Below, in pieces: positions 26,822 through 36,412 of a stretch of 64,000 bases of DNA (within the stretch, counting starts at the first letter, position 1; each line of letters starts with the position of its first letter). The position numbers and the translations under genes were made by a program. The notes under the pieces are model-generated. The model ran no database searches, was not told the origin of the DNA, and worked only from the letters and a program-made list of their open reading frames with translations. The stretch is from Bifidobacterium gallicum DSM 20093 = LMG 11596 (lineage in GTDB: Bacteria > Actinomycetota > Actinomycetes > Actinomycetales > Bifidobacteriaceae): the NCBI RefSeq assembly GCF_000741205.1, contig NZ_JGYW01000002.1, positions 124,001 to 188,000 of the forward strand. Reading direction: 5' to 3'.

Positions 26822-28498
26822 TCAACGAGTCAACTTGCGGTGCAGGCGATGCGGACGAGCAGCATCTTCACCCAAACGAGCTATTTTGTTCTCTTGATAT
26901 GCCTGGAAATTACCCTCAAACCAATACCAGTTTGCAGGGTTCTCATCAGTGCCTTCCCACGCAAGAATATGCGTAGCGATGCGGTCAAGGAACCAGCGAT
27001 CGTGGGAGATGACTACGGCACAGCCGGGGAACTCCAGCAAAGCGTTTTCCAATGATTCAAGCGTTTCGACATCGAGATCATTCGTAGGCTCATCAAGCAA
27101 CAACAGGTTGCCGCCCTGCTTGAGGGTCAGCGCCAGGTTCAAACGATTGCGTTCACCACCCGACAGTATGCCCGTCAACTTCTGCTGGTCAGATCCCTTG
27201 AAGCCAAAGCTGGCTACATACGCGCGGGTTGGCACTTCAACCCCGCCAACTTCCATGAAGTCCAAACCATCCGAGACGGCTTCCCAGAGGTTCTTGTTAG
27301 GATCCAAGCCAGCACGGTTCTGATCGACATAGCTGATCTTGACGGTCTCACCCAGCTTGAGTGAGCCGCTTGTAGGCTCTTCAAGTCCCACAATCGTTTT
27401 GAACAACGTAGACTTGCCTACACCATTAGGACCAATCACGCCGACAATGCCGTTACGCGGCAGTGTGAAAGACAGGTCATCAATAAGCACCCGGTCACCA
27501 AACGCCTTATGGATATGTTCGGCTTCCAGCACGGTAGAGCCCAGACGCGGTCCCGGAGGAATCTGGATTTCCGAGAAATCAAGCTTCTTGGAGTTGCGTG
27601 CCTCCTGCTCCATCTGGTCGTATCGCTCCAGACGAGCCTTGTTCTTAGCCTGACGAGCTTTGGGGCTGGAACGCACCCATTCCAGCTCGTTCTTCAGACG
27701 CTTGGCGAGCTTGGCGTCCTTGGCACCCTGGATTTCCATACGCTTGGCTTTGGTCTCCAAGTAAGTGGAGTAGTTACCCTTGTATGGATACAGATGTCCT
27801 CGATCAACCTCACAAATCCACTCTGCGACGTTATCCATGAAATAACGATCGTGGGTAACAGCAATCACAGCACCCTTATATTGGTGCAAGAACTTTTCCA
27901 GCCAAAGAATGGATTCTGCGTCAAGATGGTTGGTAGGTTCGTCAAGCAGTAGTAAATCAGGAGCTTCCAGAAGCAGCTTGCACAACGCCACACGGCGACG
28001 TTCGCCGCCCGAACATACGGATACCGGCGTATCTGGATCAGGGCATTGCAACGCATCCATCGCCTGTTCCAGCTGCGAGTCAAGATCCCAACCGTCAGCG
28101 GCGTCGATTTCAGTCTGGAGCTTGCCCATCTCCTCCATCAACGAATCGAAGTCAGCATCAGGATTGGCCATTTCTTCGCCAATCTCATTGAAACGCGCAA
28201 CTTTGGCAGCAATCTCACCAAATGCCATCTTGATGTTTTCACCAACGGTTTTTTCATCATCCAGGGGAGGTTCCTGCTGCAGGATACCAACTGTGAAACC
28301 AGGTGTCAGCGTAGCCTCACCATTGCTTACGGTATCGAGGCCAGCCATGATTTTCAGCAATGTTGATTTACCCATACCATTAGGGCCTACAACGCCAATT
28401 TTGGCACCAGGCAGGAAGCTCAACGTCACATCATCAAGGATCACACGATCTCCATAGGCTTTGCGTGCCTTGATCATTTGATAAATAAACTCAGCCAA
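26822..28498 (-). CDS. ettA: Energy-dependent translational throttle protein EttA
   Basis: An ABC-F protein of about 558 residues with two ATPase domains: Walker A GPNGMGKST and GPNGVGKST, signatures CSGGERRRVAL and LSGGERNRLNL, and Walker B LLLLDEPTN in both. The linker between domains (about residues 240-310) is the P-site tRNA interaction segment. The family N-terminus AEFIYQMIKARKAYGDRVIL suggests a TTG start at 28498 rather than the upstream ATG at 28534. EttA acts on the ribosome to gate elongation by the ATP/ADP ratio. It is transcribed alone with its own terminator. Confidence 0.93.
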   Translation of the reverse strand: MAEFIYQMIKARKAYGDRVILDDVTLSFLPGAKIGVVGPNGMGKSTLLKIMAGLDTVSNGEATLTPGFTVGILQQEPPLDDEKTVGENIKMAFGEIAAKVARFNEIGEEMANPDADFDSLMEEMGKLQTEIDAADGWDLDSQLEQAMDALQCPDPDTPVSVCSGGERRRVALCKLLLEAPDLLLLDEPTNHLDAESILWLEKFLHQYKGAVIAVTHDRYFMDNVAEWICEVDRGHLYPYKGNYSTYLETKAKRMEIQGAKDAKLAKRLKNELEWVRSSPKARQAKNKARLERYDQMEQEARNSKKLDFSEIQIPPGPRLGSTVLEAEHIHKAFGDRVLIDDLSFTLPRNGIVGVIGPNGVGKSTLFKTIVGLEEPTSGSLKLGETVKISYVDQNRAGLDPNKNLWEAVSDGLDFMEVGGVEVPTRAYVASFGFKGSDQQKLTGILSGGERNRLNLALTLKQGGNLLLLDEPTNDLDVETLESLENALLEFPGCAVVISHDRWFLDRIATHILAWEGTDENPANWYWFEGNFQAYQENKIARLGEDAARPHRLHRKLTR

Positions 28499-28846
28499 AC
28501 TTGATTCCAATCTGTGGTTCACTATGGTTAGCAAGCCTCATCAGGCCGCAAACCAAGCATGTCAAGTGGACACAATGCATTGTTCATTATTCCAAAAGGG
28601 TGATACATGCACTTATTCCCCGTTACTCCCTCGCCCGTACCCGGACAATTGCGTTCAAAATCGATTCAGGGCGGCATCAATTTACCATGTTCTCAGAAAA
28701 CGAGATGCGAAAATGAACACAGCACATCAAAAACGGCATTATTCCGCCGAATAAGTTATCCACATCCTCAAAGTATGCACATACATGTTTTCCACATCGG
28801 TCGCCGCGGCTTGCCTGCGTGAATGGCCAGATTCTAGCGTGGAAGC
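28499..28846. promoter_or_regulatory. Divergent ettA / DUF559-like intergenic region
   Basis: No gene and no palindromic repeat here. A perfect DnaA-box sequence TTATCCACA lies at 28756-28764 and a similar TTTTCCACA at 28788-28796. With only two sites and no replication genes nearby, origin function is unlikely. Confidence 0.4.
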
Positions 28847-29812
28847 ATGCGGAAGAAGAATGTGCGCTTAGCAAGCTTGACCGAAAATAAACTGGCGGCA
28901 ATCAGAAGAGACGCCGTCACCCTATGCCGCGCCTTGTTGCGACTGCTCAATATGCCACAGGTATTTGCATTACGCACCGCCTTGGAACTACAAGGCATTG
29001 AAGTACCACAATTACCCCGTTCATTACGCAAGTGCAGACTGATGCTCGTAGTCGATACACCAAAGAAGCGCCACTGGATGCTGGGACGTAAGTGGGTCTG
29101 CTGGAGCGGACCATGCGAAGTGGTGGATCTGGGCGAAGGGATCCAGTGCACAAATCCTGTGTGCACTTGGGCCATGTTCTCGTCATGGCTCGATCTTGGT
29201 GAACTCGTGCAACTGGGAGACGCGCTCATGAGGCGCAATCCAAGGCTGCGCAAAGTTTCCATGGCTGATTTCCATGAATACTTGCGCAAATGGGAACGCT
29301 ATGTGAGCGAGTGCCGCAGTGCGGGCAGTGCACGTCGAACATTCCGTGGAATCGCCAAATGTCGACGCGCACTACGCCTCATGTGCCCTGGAACTGATTC
29401 CATGCCTGAAACAATGACGCGCTTGACGCTGCAGCGTTACGGCGTTGAACGAGCCGTCGTGAATTGGGTGGTGCGAGGCGCCGATGGGCACATCATCGCC
29501 ATACTCGACAACGCCTATGTGGGCGCAAAAACCGATGTGGAATATAACGGAAATTATCATAAAAATCAACCAATTCAAGACGCAAAAAGAACCGGAAATC
29601 TCAAAGCTGCGGGATGGGAGGTCGTAACTATAACGAAAGAAGATTTAGCAAACACCAAATCGCAGTACAACATGGCGCTTCGAGTGGTTGAACTGCTCAA
29701 CACAAGGGACCCCAAGTATTCATATACCGTGCGTAAGAAGCCGCTGACACTGTGGGAAGTTTCTGACGCACGCCGCACACGTTGGAAGACTGAACGCCCC
29801 AGCAATCTTTAG
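28847..29812 (+). CDS. DUF559/Vsr-like endonuclease-fold protein
   Basis: A 321-residue protein. The first 200 residues show no recognisable domain but are rich in Arg and Cys. The C-terminal region (about 225-285) has TDVEYNGNYHKNQPIQDAKR followed by LKAAGWEVVTIT, the pattern of the actinobacterial DUF559 family related to very-short-patch-repair endonucleases (D, E and a later D/R-containing helix). Such proteins are common in this phylum and their role is unknown. It is monocistronic with no defence genes next to it. Confidence 0.6.
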   Translation: MRKKNVRLASLTENKLAAIRRDAVTLCRALLRLLNMPQVFALRTALELQGIEVPQLPRSLRKCRLMLVVDTPKKRHWMLGRKWVCWSGPCEVVDLGEGIQCTNPVCTWAMFSSWLDLGELVQLGDALMRRNPRLRKVSMADFHEYLRKWERYVSECRSAGSARRTFRGIAKCRRALRLMCPGTDSMPETMTRLTLQRYGVERAVVNWVVRGADGHIIAILDNAYVGAKTDVEYNGNYHKNQPIQDAKRTGNLKAAGWEVVTITKEDLANTKSQYNMALRVVELLNTRDPKYSYTVRKKPLTLWEVSDARRTRWKTERPSNL

Positions 29813-30232
29813 TAAGAACACACAGCACACTACAGTAATACGATTAGATTTTTTTTATAAATCAAAAATAGCAACCTTACATGAGGGACCGTGATAAGAC
29901 GCCGGTAACGAGGCCACATCTTGAACTAAAGCATGTTCAGTTTTTCAATTCGCACAACCGTAACGTTTCGTGACATAAGTTCGTTAGACTTGCCAAGCAT
30001 TAGTTATGGAGCCCTCATGTGGGGATACCAAACGGTTACCACCAGAACCATCGTTCGCCGACGCAGCCTCGACAGGCCTTGCGGAAACGGACAGAACGAA
30101 ATCTGAGATAACTATGCCCATAAAATGAGAGACGCACCATACGCAAGTAACGCGATTATGCAATACCGCGGGAGCACTGCGCAATAGCAGGTCAATCACG
30201 CATCGATGATGGGCGAAGACGGGAGAATGAAC
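29813..30232. other. Gap with no recognised feature
   Basis: A 420-bp region between two plus-strand genes. It begins AT-rich (a T-run near 29850 could help end the preceding transcript). I see no gene, no palindromic repeat and no clear operator. Confidence 0.5.
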
Positions 30233-31132
30233 ATGGCCGCAGAGACAACGCCACTACAGCAATTGGTAAAAGTGCTCGAACTGGGCACCCCCTCGCAATC
30301 GCGAGGCCACACGTTCATAACCGGCGAAAGCATGTACTTCCCGACAGGTCGCGTATATGGAGGCCAAGTCATTGCACAATCTTTGATCGCAGCATCGAAG
30401 ACAGTCCCCGACGAGCGTGAACCCGATTCCATTCATGGCTATTTCATCGCGCCTGGAGATATCCACCAAGATTTGCTGTTCGACGTCGAAACCCTGCGCG
30501 ACGGACATTCGTTCTCTGCGCGTCGGGTCAACGTCACGCAAACGCAAGGGGCTATCCTGACCGCTATCGCCAGTTTCCAGAAGCGAGGGCAGACTGGCGT
30601 TGACTTCGCCGACTCGATGCCTCCAGATGTTCCGGCGCCCGAAACGCTCAAGAGCGCCAAAGAGCTTATGGCTCCGTATGCGGACAACAATCCGTTCGCA
30701 GATTTTTACGCTACAAAATCACCATTTGATTTGCGTCATATCAAACGCACTATTCTCCTTGGACCCGACAAAGAAAGCGCACAGAAAGATTGCGGATATC
30801 AAATGGTGTGGATGCGCGCAGAAGGAGAACTCGACGTTTCCCAGACGATGCATCGCGCCCTGCTGGCTCTTGGCTGCGATCAGATTATGCTGGAACCGAT
30901 TATTCGCCGATCCGGCCTGAGTGCCCTCACCCCAGGCCTTTCGTTCGCATCAATCGACCATTCGATGTGGTGGTATCGCGATATTGATGTGACCAAGTGG
31001 CATCTGTATGTTCAAGATTCACCGACAGCCGCCCACGGTCGCGGCTTGAGCATGGCCAAAGTCTACACACAGGATGGTGAACTTGCTGCAGCGATGGTCC
31101 AGGAAGCCATGCTGCGTGCCCCACAAATCTGA
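30233..31132 (+). CDS. tesB: Acyl-CoA thioesterase II
   Basis: A 299-residue TesB-type double hotdog thioesterase that hydrolyses acyl-CoA to free fatty acid and CoA. Recognisable parts are RVYGGQVIAQSL, HGYFIAPGD, SARRVNVTQ in the first hotdog and SFASIDHSMWWYRD with WHLYVQDSPTAAHGRGL in the second, matching the family's catalytic Asp, Gln and Thr/Ser network region. ATG 30233 follows GGGAGA; upstream in-frame ATGs are less likely. Bifidobacteria lack beta-oxidation, so the physiological substrate is open. Confidence 0.88.
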   Translation: MAAETTPLQQLVKVLELGTPSQSRGHTFITGESMYFPTGRVYGGQVIAQSLIAASKTVPDEREPDSIHGYFIAPGDIHQDLLFDVETLRDGHSFSARRVNVTQTQGAILTAIASFQKRGQTGVDFADSMPPDVPAPETLKSAKELMAPYADNNPFADFYATKSPFDLRHIKRTILLGPDKESAQKDCGYQMVWMRAEGELDVSQTMHRALLALGCDQIMLEPIIRRSGLSALTPGLSFASIDHSMWWYRDIDVTKWHLYVQDSPTAAHGRGLSMAKVYTQDGELAAAMVQEAMLRAPQI

Positions 31133-31616
31133 CATGATGTAATGTTGCAGCCCTTGGGCATTCAATGATCGCAAGAGACAAGCGGTTGACCAACGAATTC
31201 CTGATTATATATTTAGGGAGACTATTCTAGCCCTTTTTCGCTGCTCCATAAACCTATTTTGTCTTTCCCGCACGTAAGACAACTAGCTTACGTGCGGGAA
31301 AGACAAGAACAAGTGCAAGAAGCACCCCCCTGAATCAAAGACGATCCCCGCTTCTTCTTCAGTTTCAGTTCGCTATCGCCTCCCGCCGCCAAGCAATTGG
31401 GCAGAAACTTGAGCTTGCAGGGCTTCAGTTAACCAACGCCATTGCTATTCATCCCAATCGACCGCACCACACGCTGCCCAGCGCACTCCAGCGTCCCCAC
31501 TGCACCCCAGCACATCCCACCCAGTGCCCACAGTACCTGACGACTCACTCCAGCAACTGCAATCGGCACAGTTCAATCATCGAAATATTTGCTCAGCAGT
31601 TCCTAACCGTCACCTT
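31133..31616. repeat. Gap with one extended palindromic repeat
   Basis: A repeat at 31267-31298 is extended by complementary flanks TTGTCTTT/AAAGACAA to give a 48-bp stem-loop (31259-31306) between the convergent tesB and DUF3180 genes, well placed as a two-way terminator. No gene is visible in the remainder. Confidence 0.75.
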
Positions 31617-32165
31617 TCACGCCGAGCAAGGCTTCCCTTGTCCAGCTTGCAGACGTGTCTGAGAAGCCCGCGCGCGCTGACGCATTTTTGGATGTTCAGG
31701 ACCCTCATTCGGCGGTAATTGGCAAAACCTTTCGCTAATAATTCCCAAAATCATGTCGATGAATGAAGCTCCCGCTGCAAGACCGCATTGAATCATTGCT
31801 GTCTTGTAGTAAGCAGCTTCGGCATGCCCAATGCACATAATGAGCTGCCCACAATACCATCCGAGCAATATTGATCCAGCCAATGCCAATGCTTTGGCCA
31901 ATATCAACGTATTCACCGCCCGTTCCGGCGTGATGGTCTTGAGCTCCACACGTTTTCTCGCGTCGGCTTTGGCATAGCGTTGCACCTGCCAAGCGAGCGC
32001 AACCACCACAAATCCCAGCAAAACCATGATTGCCGATATGAACCATGGTGCCCCCAATACACCAAGCGCAAATTTTTCATCAATAATCTTCACTAAAATT
32101 CCGCCGACTAGACCGATTGCGACAGTCAAGACATATACCCACCAGGCAATTCTGTGTGCTCGCAT
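31617..32165 (-). CDS. DUF3180 membrane protein
   Basis: A 182-residue protein with four hydrophobic segments (WWVYVLTVAIGLVGGILV, WFISAIMVLLGFVVVALAW, ILAKALALAGSILLGWYCG and a fourth around residues 115-140) and a basic C-terminal tail. The arrangement, including VNTLILAKALALAGS, matches the actinobacterial DUF3180 family, typically encoded directly after folK. That position is kept here: it starts 3 bp after the stop of the HPPK-like gene. Function unknown. Confidence 0.75.
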   Translation of the reverse strand: MRAHRIAWWVYVLTVAIGLVGGILVKIIDEKFALGVLGAPWFISAIMVLLGFVVVALAWQVQRYAKADARKRVELKTITPERAVNTLILAKALALAGSILLGWYCGQLIMCIGHAEAAYYKTAMIQCGLAAGASFIDMILGIISERFCQLPPNEGPEHPKMRQRARASQTRLQAGQGKPCSA

Positions 32166-32167
32166 GG

Positions 32168-33055
32168 TTATTTTCCTTCCGTGCCATCGTATGCGTTACC
32201 AGCTGCGTGTCCTTCAGCCTCGCCCAGTCGGTCATCCATTCGCGCACCAGGCTTATGCACTCCCTCCACTTTAGGAGCATCTTTGGCAAGAGTTCCAGCG
32301 CATGGCGCGTCCATTGACTGCGCAGCATTCCGCAGCAGCCAAGTGTCACTCACCATAGCCACTTGAGTCGCATCCGGAGCCATGGCGAGCAGAAACGCCA
32401 ACGGATCACCATTTACTTCACCATTCGGGTCCATATCCAGCCATGGAGCCAGCACAGCCGCACGCTGTATATCCTCGCCCATTCCAGCTCCGTCGAATGA
32501 TACGCAGCTCAACGACACCAATCCCTCATGCGCTACGGATAAATCCGACAGGACATGCTGCAGTGTGTCCGGTTCGAGTATCGTTCGGATTTGCACAACT
32601 GCGGTTTGCGTATCAAGCGCATCATAATGAGTGACATGGTAGAGCGGAGAAACTCCTTCAACCATATTTCCCGGGACCGCATCAATGGACACGATAGACT
32701 TGCGGAACAACGCTTCCGCGGATTGAACAGCACTCTCCATGAATATGACTGCTGTTTGCTGCACAGTGTTGCGTTCAGAGCTGTTTGATTCTTTGTTTTC
32801 ACAGCTCGTCATCTGAGCATCCGAACCATTGTTTTGTTCCACATCATTGTGGTCAACCGTCACGCTCTCCCTGTTCACAGCTTGCTCAATGATGCTGGCC
32901 GGTACAGCAATGTTGAACGACGTTCCAATCTCGTCAGACGGCATTCCCGCTACATGAACCCGCATTTCCAGTCGCGCACCATGCTCATCCTGTTCCCATT
33001 CAGCTTCAATAAGGAATGGTCCCGCTTTCATTGGTTCAGCTCGTCGACGACTCAT
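32168..33055 (-). CDS. Divergent HPPK (FolK)-like protein
   Basis: A 295-residue protein of uncertain function. The segment from about 125 to 225 (ALFRKSIVSIDAVPGNMVEG, SPLYHVTHYD, AVVQIRTILEPDTLQHVLSD and AVLAPWLDMDPN) resembles the fold elements of 6-hydroxymethyl-dihydropterin pyrophosphokinase. The ATP- and pterin-binding motifs of active enzymes (a GSN start and an R..DLDLL core) are absent. The N-terminal 110 residues are not recognisably FolB. Its place between ftsH and DUF3180 is where the bifidobacterial folate genes normally lie, so it may be a degenerate remnant. ATG 33055 follows GGAAGG. Confidence 0.5.
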   Translation of the reverse strand: MSRRRAEPMKAGPFLIEAEWEQDEHGARLEMRVHVAGMPSDEIGTSFNIAVPASIIEQAVNRESVTVDHNDVEQNNGSDAQMTSCENKESNSSERNTVQQTAVIFMESAVQSAEALFRKSIVSIDAVPGNMVEGVSPLYHVTHYDALDTQTAVVQIRTILEPDTLQHVLSDLSVAHEGLVSLSCVSFDGAGMGEDIQRAAVLAPWLDMDPNGEVNGDPLAFLLAMAPDATQVAMVSDTWLLRNAAQSMDAPCAGTLAKDAPKVEGVHKPGARMDDRLGEAEGHAAGNAYDGTEGK

Positions 33056-33773
33056 TATCGCGCCTTCCTTACTTTTCATCACACCAACAGCATGTTTTCC
33101 AGCTGCTGCCGTATTTCCTACACAGTTATATTTATTTTTTTCCTGCGCTCTTCAGTTTGCTTGAGCACATTGGGATGGTTGAGTTGCGATGCCGTTGAAT
33201 TCCGACATGGACTTCCGGTAGCCGCTAAATTTCATCCTGTTCGTTCTTCATGTCCTTTCAATTCCTCCTCCTCGCACGCAAGGCAGTTGACAACACGCCT
33301 TCCCGTAGTACCTGTTGCTGGATGCTAGCGCGGGGTGTTGGGTAACGAGAAGCACCCACCACCCTTTCCCCGCACGTAAGACAGTTGCGCTACGTGCGGG
33401 AGAGAGGGGGAAGCATATGGGTATTTCTGGAATTGGTACTGTGGCTATTCCAGAAATACCAATCATTACGTTGCTCCTGCTGCACACAACGCAAGTCTTC
33501 TCCCTCCCCGTAATCTCGAACCATACAGGGCTTTACCCGATTCTTCTCCCCTCTTTCCCACCTCTTCCCCGCACGTAACGCAACTAGCTTACGTGCGGGA
33601 AGAAAAGGGAGGAGATGATGAAAAGGAGGGTAAGGGTAAGGGTAATGGGGAGGGCGAAAAATGATAATGCTAAAAACGAGGGGTGAGGGGGATGTAACAA
33701 ACGAGTGAGAAGCCAAGGGCGCCCACACGGGTGAAGGCACCGAGGGAAGAGTCTCTCGGTGCCTTCGGGATGG
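33056..33773. repeat. Gap downstream of ftsH with palindromic repeats
   Basis: Contains a degenerate left-half copy at 33268-33297 and complete copies at 33369-33400 and 33568-33599, plus a direct repeat of a ggtatttctggaatt-like segment around 33419-33464 that is partly self-complementary. folE and folP, expected after ftsH in related genomes, are not here. The ftsH hairpin closes the region. Confidence 0.7.
33733..33766 (-). terminator. ftsH 3' hairpin
   Basis: A perfect 12-bp stem GAAGGCACCGAG/CTCGGTGCCTTC with a 10-nt loop begins 8 bp after the ftsH stop codon. No T-run follows, so termination efficiency is uncertain. Confidence 0.6.
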
Positions 33774-35849
33774 TCACTGCTGTGCGATGCCGACAGTCTG
33801 CTTCAGGGATTCCGGAATCGGAACCGGAGGCTTGTCGGAATCGGGGCGATGCGGGTCGCTGAGCCACACCACACGTTCCGGAGCCTTCTTGATGTCCCTG
33901 AAGATGGCATTCAGTTCGGTTTCGTTCAGCGTCTGCTTCACCAGCAGCTGGCGAACGAGTTCATCGAGAATATCGCGATTCTCATTGATAATCGTCCACG
34001 CTTCAGTGTGGGCGTTCTCAATGAGGGCCAGCACTTCTTCATCCATACGCTCAGCCGTAGCATCCGAGTAATCGCGAGGACGCAGGCTATCGAGGCCGGA
34101 CTGGTCTTCATCATCAGTCCATTTCACAGCGCCCAGCGCAGTGGAGAATCCATACTCTCCAATCATCTTGCGCGCGATATTGGTCGCCTTCTCGATGTCG
34201 TTGGACGCGCCAGTGGACGGATCATGGAACACGACTTCTTCAGCGGTACGACCGCCCATGGCATAAGCCATCTGGTCGAGCAGCTGATTACGGGTTTGGG
34301 AGTACCGATCTTCCGTAGGCATGACCGCGGTATAACCCAGCGCGCGGCCGCGGGGAAGAATCGTGACCTTGGTGACCGGGTCCGTGTTACGCAACGCAGC
34401 AGCCACCAGGGCATGGCCACCCTCATGATAGGCCGTGTTACGCAGCTCATCCAAAGCCATACCCTTGGAACGGCGACGCGGACCGGACATGACTCGGTCA
34501 ATGGCTTCATCAATGGCGCGGTTGTCGATGAGCTGAGCACCTACACGAGCGCACAGCAACGCTGCTTCGTTGAGCACGTTGGCCAAATCGGCGCCTGTGA
34601 AGCCCGGCGTACGCACAGCGATGGAACGCAAGTCGATGTTCGGCACGAACGGCTTGCCTTTGGCATGCACCTTAAGGATCGCGTAACGGCCTTCCAAATC
34701 AGGAGCTTCCACAGCGACCTGACGGTCGAAACGGCCAGGACGCAGCAATGCGGGATCAAGCACATCAGGACGGTTCGTTGCGGCGATAATGATCAGGTTC
34801 GTGTCATTGTTGAAACCATCCATCTCGACCAGCAGCTGGTTCAATGTCTGCTCACGCTCATCATGGCCACCGCCCATGCCGGAGCCACGCTTGCGGCCCA
34901 CGGCGTCAATCTCGTCGATGAAGATGATTGCCGGAGCGTTCTTCTTCGCCTCATCAAACACGTCACGCACACGGGACGCGCCAAGGCCGACGAACATTTC
35001 CACGAAGTCCGAGCCAGCCATGGAGTAGAACGGCACGCCTGCTTCACCAGCAATAGCTCGCGCCAACAGCGTCTTACCGGTGCCAGGAGGGCCATACAGC
35101 AACACGCCACGAGGGATACGGGCACCCAGCGCCTTGTATTTCGACGGGTCCTTGAGGAAGTCCTTGATTTCCTCAACTTCCTGTACGGCAGCATCTTCAC
35201 CGGCCACATCAGAGAACTTGGTATGTGGGACCTGGCCATCAAGCAGCTTGCCATTGTTCTTCTTGCCGCCCATGCCCAGCATGCCGCCGGCAGAACCCAT
35301 GCGGCTCATCAAGAACCATACGAGCACGAAGAAAATAATGAAAGGCAGAATCGAGGTCAGCAGATACGTCCACACACTCGTCTGCTGCATTGTGGCTGTC
35401 CAACCGTTAGCCGGATCAGCTTTCTGCACGGCTTTGACCACATCGGCGCTTTGGGCATACGTGTAGTAGAACTGCACATTTTTGCCGTAATTATGGTCTT
35501 TACCCGTATCGGGGTCCTTGGCCGTGTAATCGTCTTTCAGCTTCAGTTGCACTTGCTGGGTATTATCGACGATTTTGGCATATTGGATATTGCCCGAATC
35601 GGACTCAAGGATATTCATACCATCTTTGGTATCAATGGTCTGCGCCCCTGATCCCGAGAACATTTGGAACAGCACCACGGCAAAAACCACGATGATCGCT
35701 CCCCACAACCATGGCGAGCGCCAAAGCGAACGTGGCCCCTTGCCGTTCTGCCCGTTGCCGCCATCAGGTGAGCCGCCATTGCGGAACGGGTTGTTTGACC
35801 CGTTCGGCGGTCTGTTGCCGGGCTGCTGAGGCCCTTGTTGAAAGCTCAT
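33774..35849 (-). CDS. ftsH: ATP-dependent zinc metalloprotease FtsH
   Basis: A 691-residue membrane AAA+ protease that degrades membrane and regulatory proteins. An N-terminal disordered Gly/Asn/Pro segment precedes a first membrane helix ([17 protein letters not shown]), an external domain, and a second helix ([15 protein letters not shown]). The AAA module carries Walker A GPPGTGKT, Walker [12 protein letters not shown] and an SRH. The peptidase has the zinc site HEGGHA. Its ATG overlaps the hpt stop by 4 bp (ATGA), so the two are co-translated. Confidence 0.97.
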   Translation of the reverse strand: MSFQQGPQQPGNRPPNGSNNPFRNGGSPDGGNGQNGKGPRSLWRSPWLWGAIIVVFAVVLFQMFSGSGAQTIDTKDGMNILESDSGNIQYAKIVDNTQQVQLKLKDDYTAKDPDTGKDHNYGKNVQFYYTYAQSADVVKAVQKADPANGWTATMQQTSVWTYLLTSILPFIIFFVLVWFLMSRMGSAGGMLGMGGKKNNGKLLDGQVPHTKFSDVAGEDAAVQEVEEIKDFLKDPSKYKALGARIPRGVLLYGPPGTGKTLLARAIAGEAGVPFYSMAGSDFVEMFVGLGASRVRDVFDEAKKNAPAIIFIDEIDAVGRKRGSGMGGGHDEREQTLNQLLVEMDGFNNDTNLIIIAATNRPDVLDPALLRPGRFDRQVAVEAPDLEGRYAILKVHAKGKPFVPNIDLRSIAVRTPGFTGADLANVLNEAALLCARVGAQLIDNRAIDEAIDRVMSGPRRRSKGMALDELRNTAYHEGGHALVAAALRNTDPVTKVTILPRGRALGYTAVMPTEDRYSQTRNQLLDQMAYAMGGRTAEEVVFHDPSTGASNDIEKATNIARKMIGEYGFSTALGAVKWTDDEDQSGLDSLRPRDYSDATAERMDEEVLALIENAHTEAWTIINENRDILDELVRQLLVKQTLNETELNAIFRDIKKAPERVVWLSDPHRPDSDKPPVPIPESLKQTVGIAQQ

Positions 35850-36412
35850 TGCGTAAGCGCTCCTTCATACACTTCAGGCTTCAGCACGGCGATGCAGTCC
35901 AGATTTCGATACTGCTCATCGCAATCAAGTCCGAAGCCGACGACAAACTCGTCGGGGATTTCGAATCCCTTATATTTCACATCAACATCTACCACGTGGC
36001 GAGCGGGCTTTTCCAACAGCGCGAAAATTTCTACGGAAGCCGCTCCCCTATCCTTGAGCTCCTGTACGAGCCAATTCAGGGTATAGCCCGAATCGACGAT
36101 GTCCTCAACTATGAGTACATCCCTTCCCTTGACGTCTGCTGACAAATCCTGTCGAATCGTGATGGTTCCCGTCGAAGACATGCTCTTGCCGTAGCTGGAG
36201 ATACTCATGAAATCCATTTCCAAAGGGCATGACATGGCTTGGGTAAACGCTGTCAGCGTGTTCACAGCACCTTTGAGCACCGCGATGACCAAAGGCACGC
36301 GACCCTCGTAATCCTTGCTGGCCTGGACTGCAACTTCTTCGATTTTTGCCATAATCTCGTCATGAGAAATCAGCTCATGATCGATGTTTTCCTGAATATC
36401 CGCGATTCGCAT
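35846..36412 (-). CDS. hpt: Hypoxanthine phosphoribosyltransferase
   Basis: A purine salvage enzyme of about 188 residues transferring phosphoribose from PRPP to hypoxanthine and guanine. The PRPP-binding motif [15 protein letters not shown] and the VAVLKGAVN-type N-terminal loop (here [15 protein letters not shown]) are present. The start at 36412 is the family-like MRIADIQ; no ribosome-binding site is seen, and the start lies inside the end of tilS, which suggests translational coupling. It overlaps ftsH by 4 bp. Confidence 0.94.
   Translation of the reverse strand: MRIADIQENIDHELISHDEIMAKIEEVAVQASKDYEGRVPLVIAVLKGAVNTLTAFTQAMSCPLEMDFMSISSYGKSMSSTGTITIRQDLSADVKGRDVLIVEDIVDSGYTLNWLVQELKDRGAASVEIFALLEKPARHVVDVDVKYKGFEIPDEFVVGFGLDCDEQYRNLDCIAVLKPEVYEGALTQ

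Noticed and set aside
28756-28796. Replication origin
   Set aside because: Only two DnaA-like boxes, no dnaA, dnaN or AT-rich unwinding cluster nearby.
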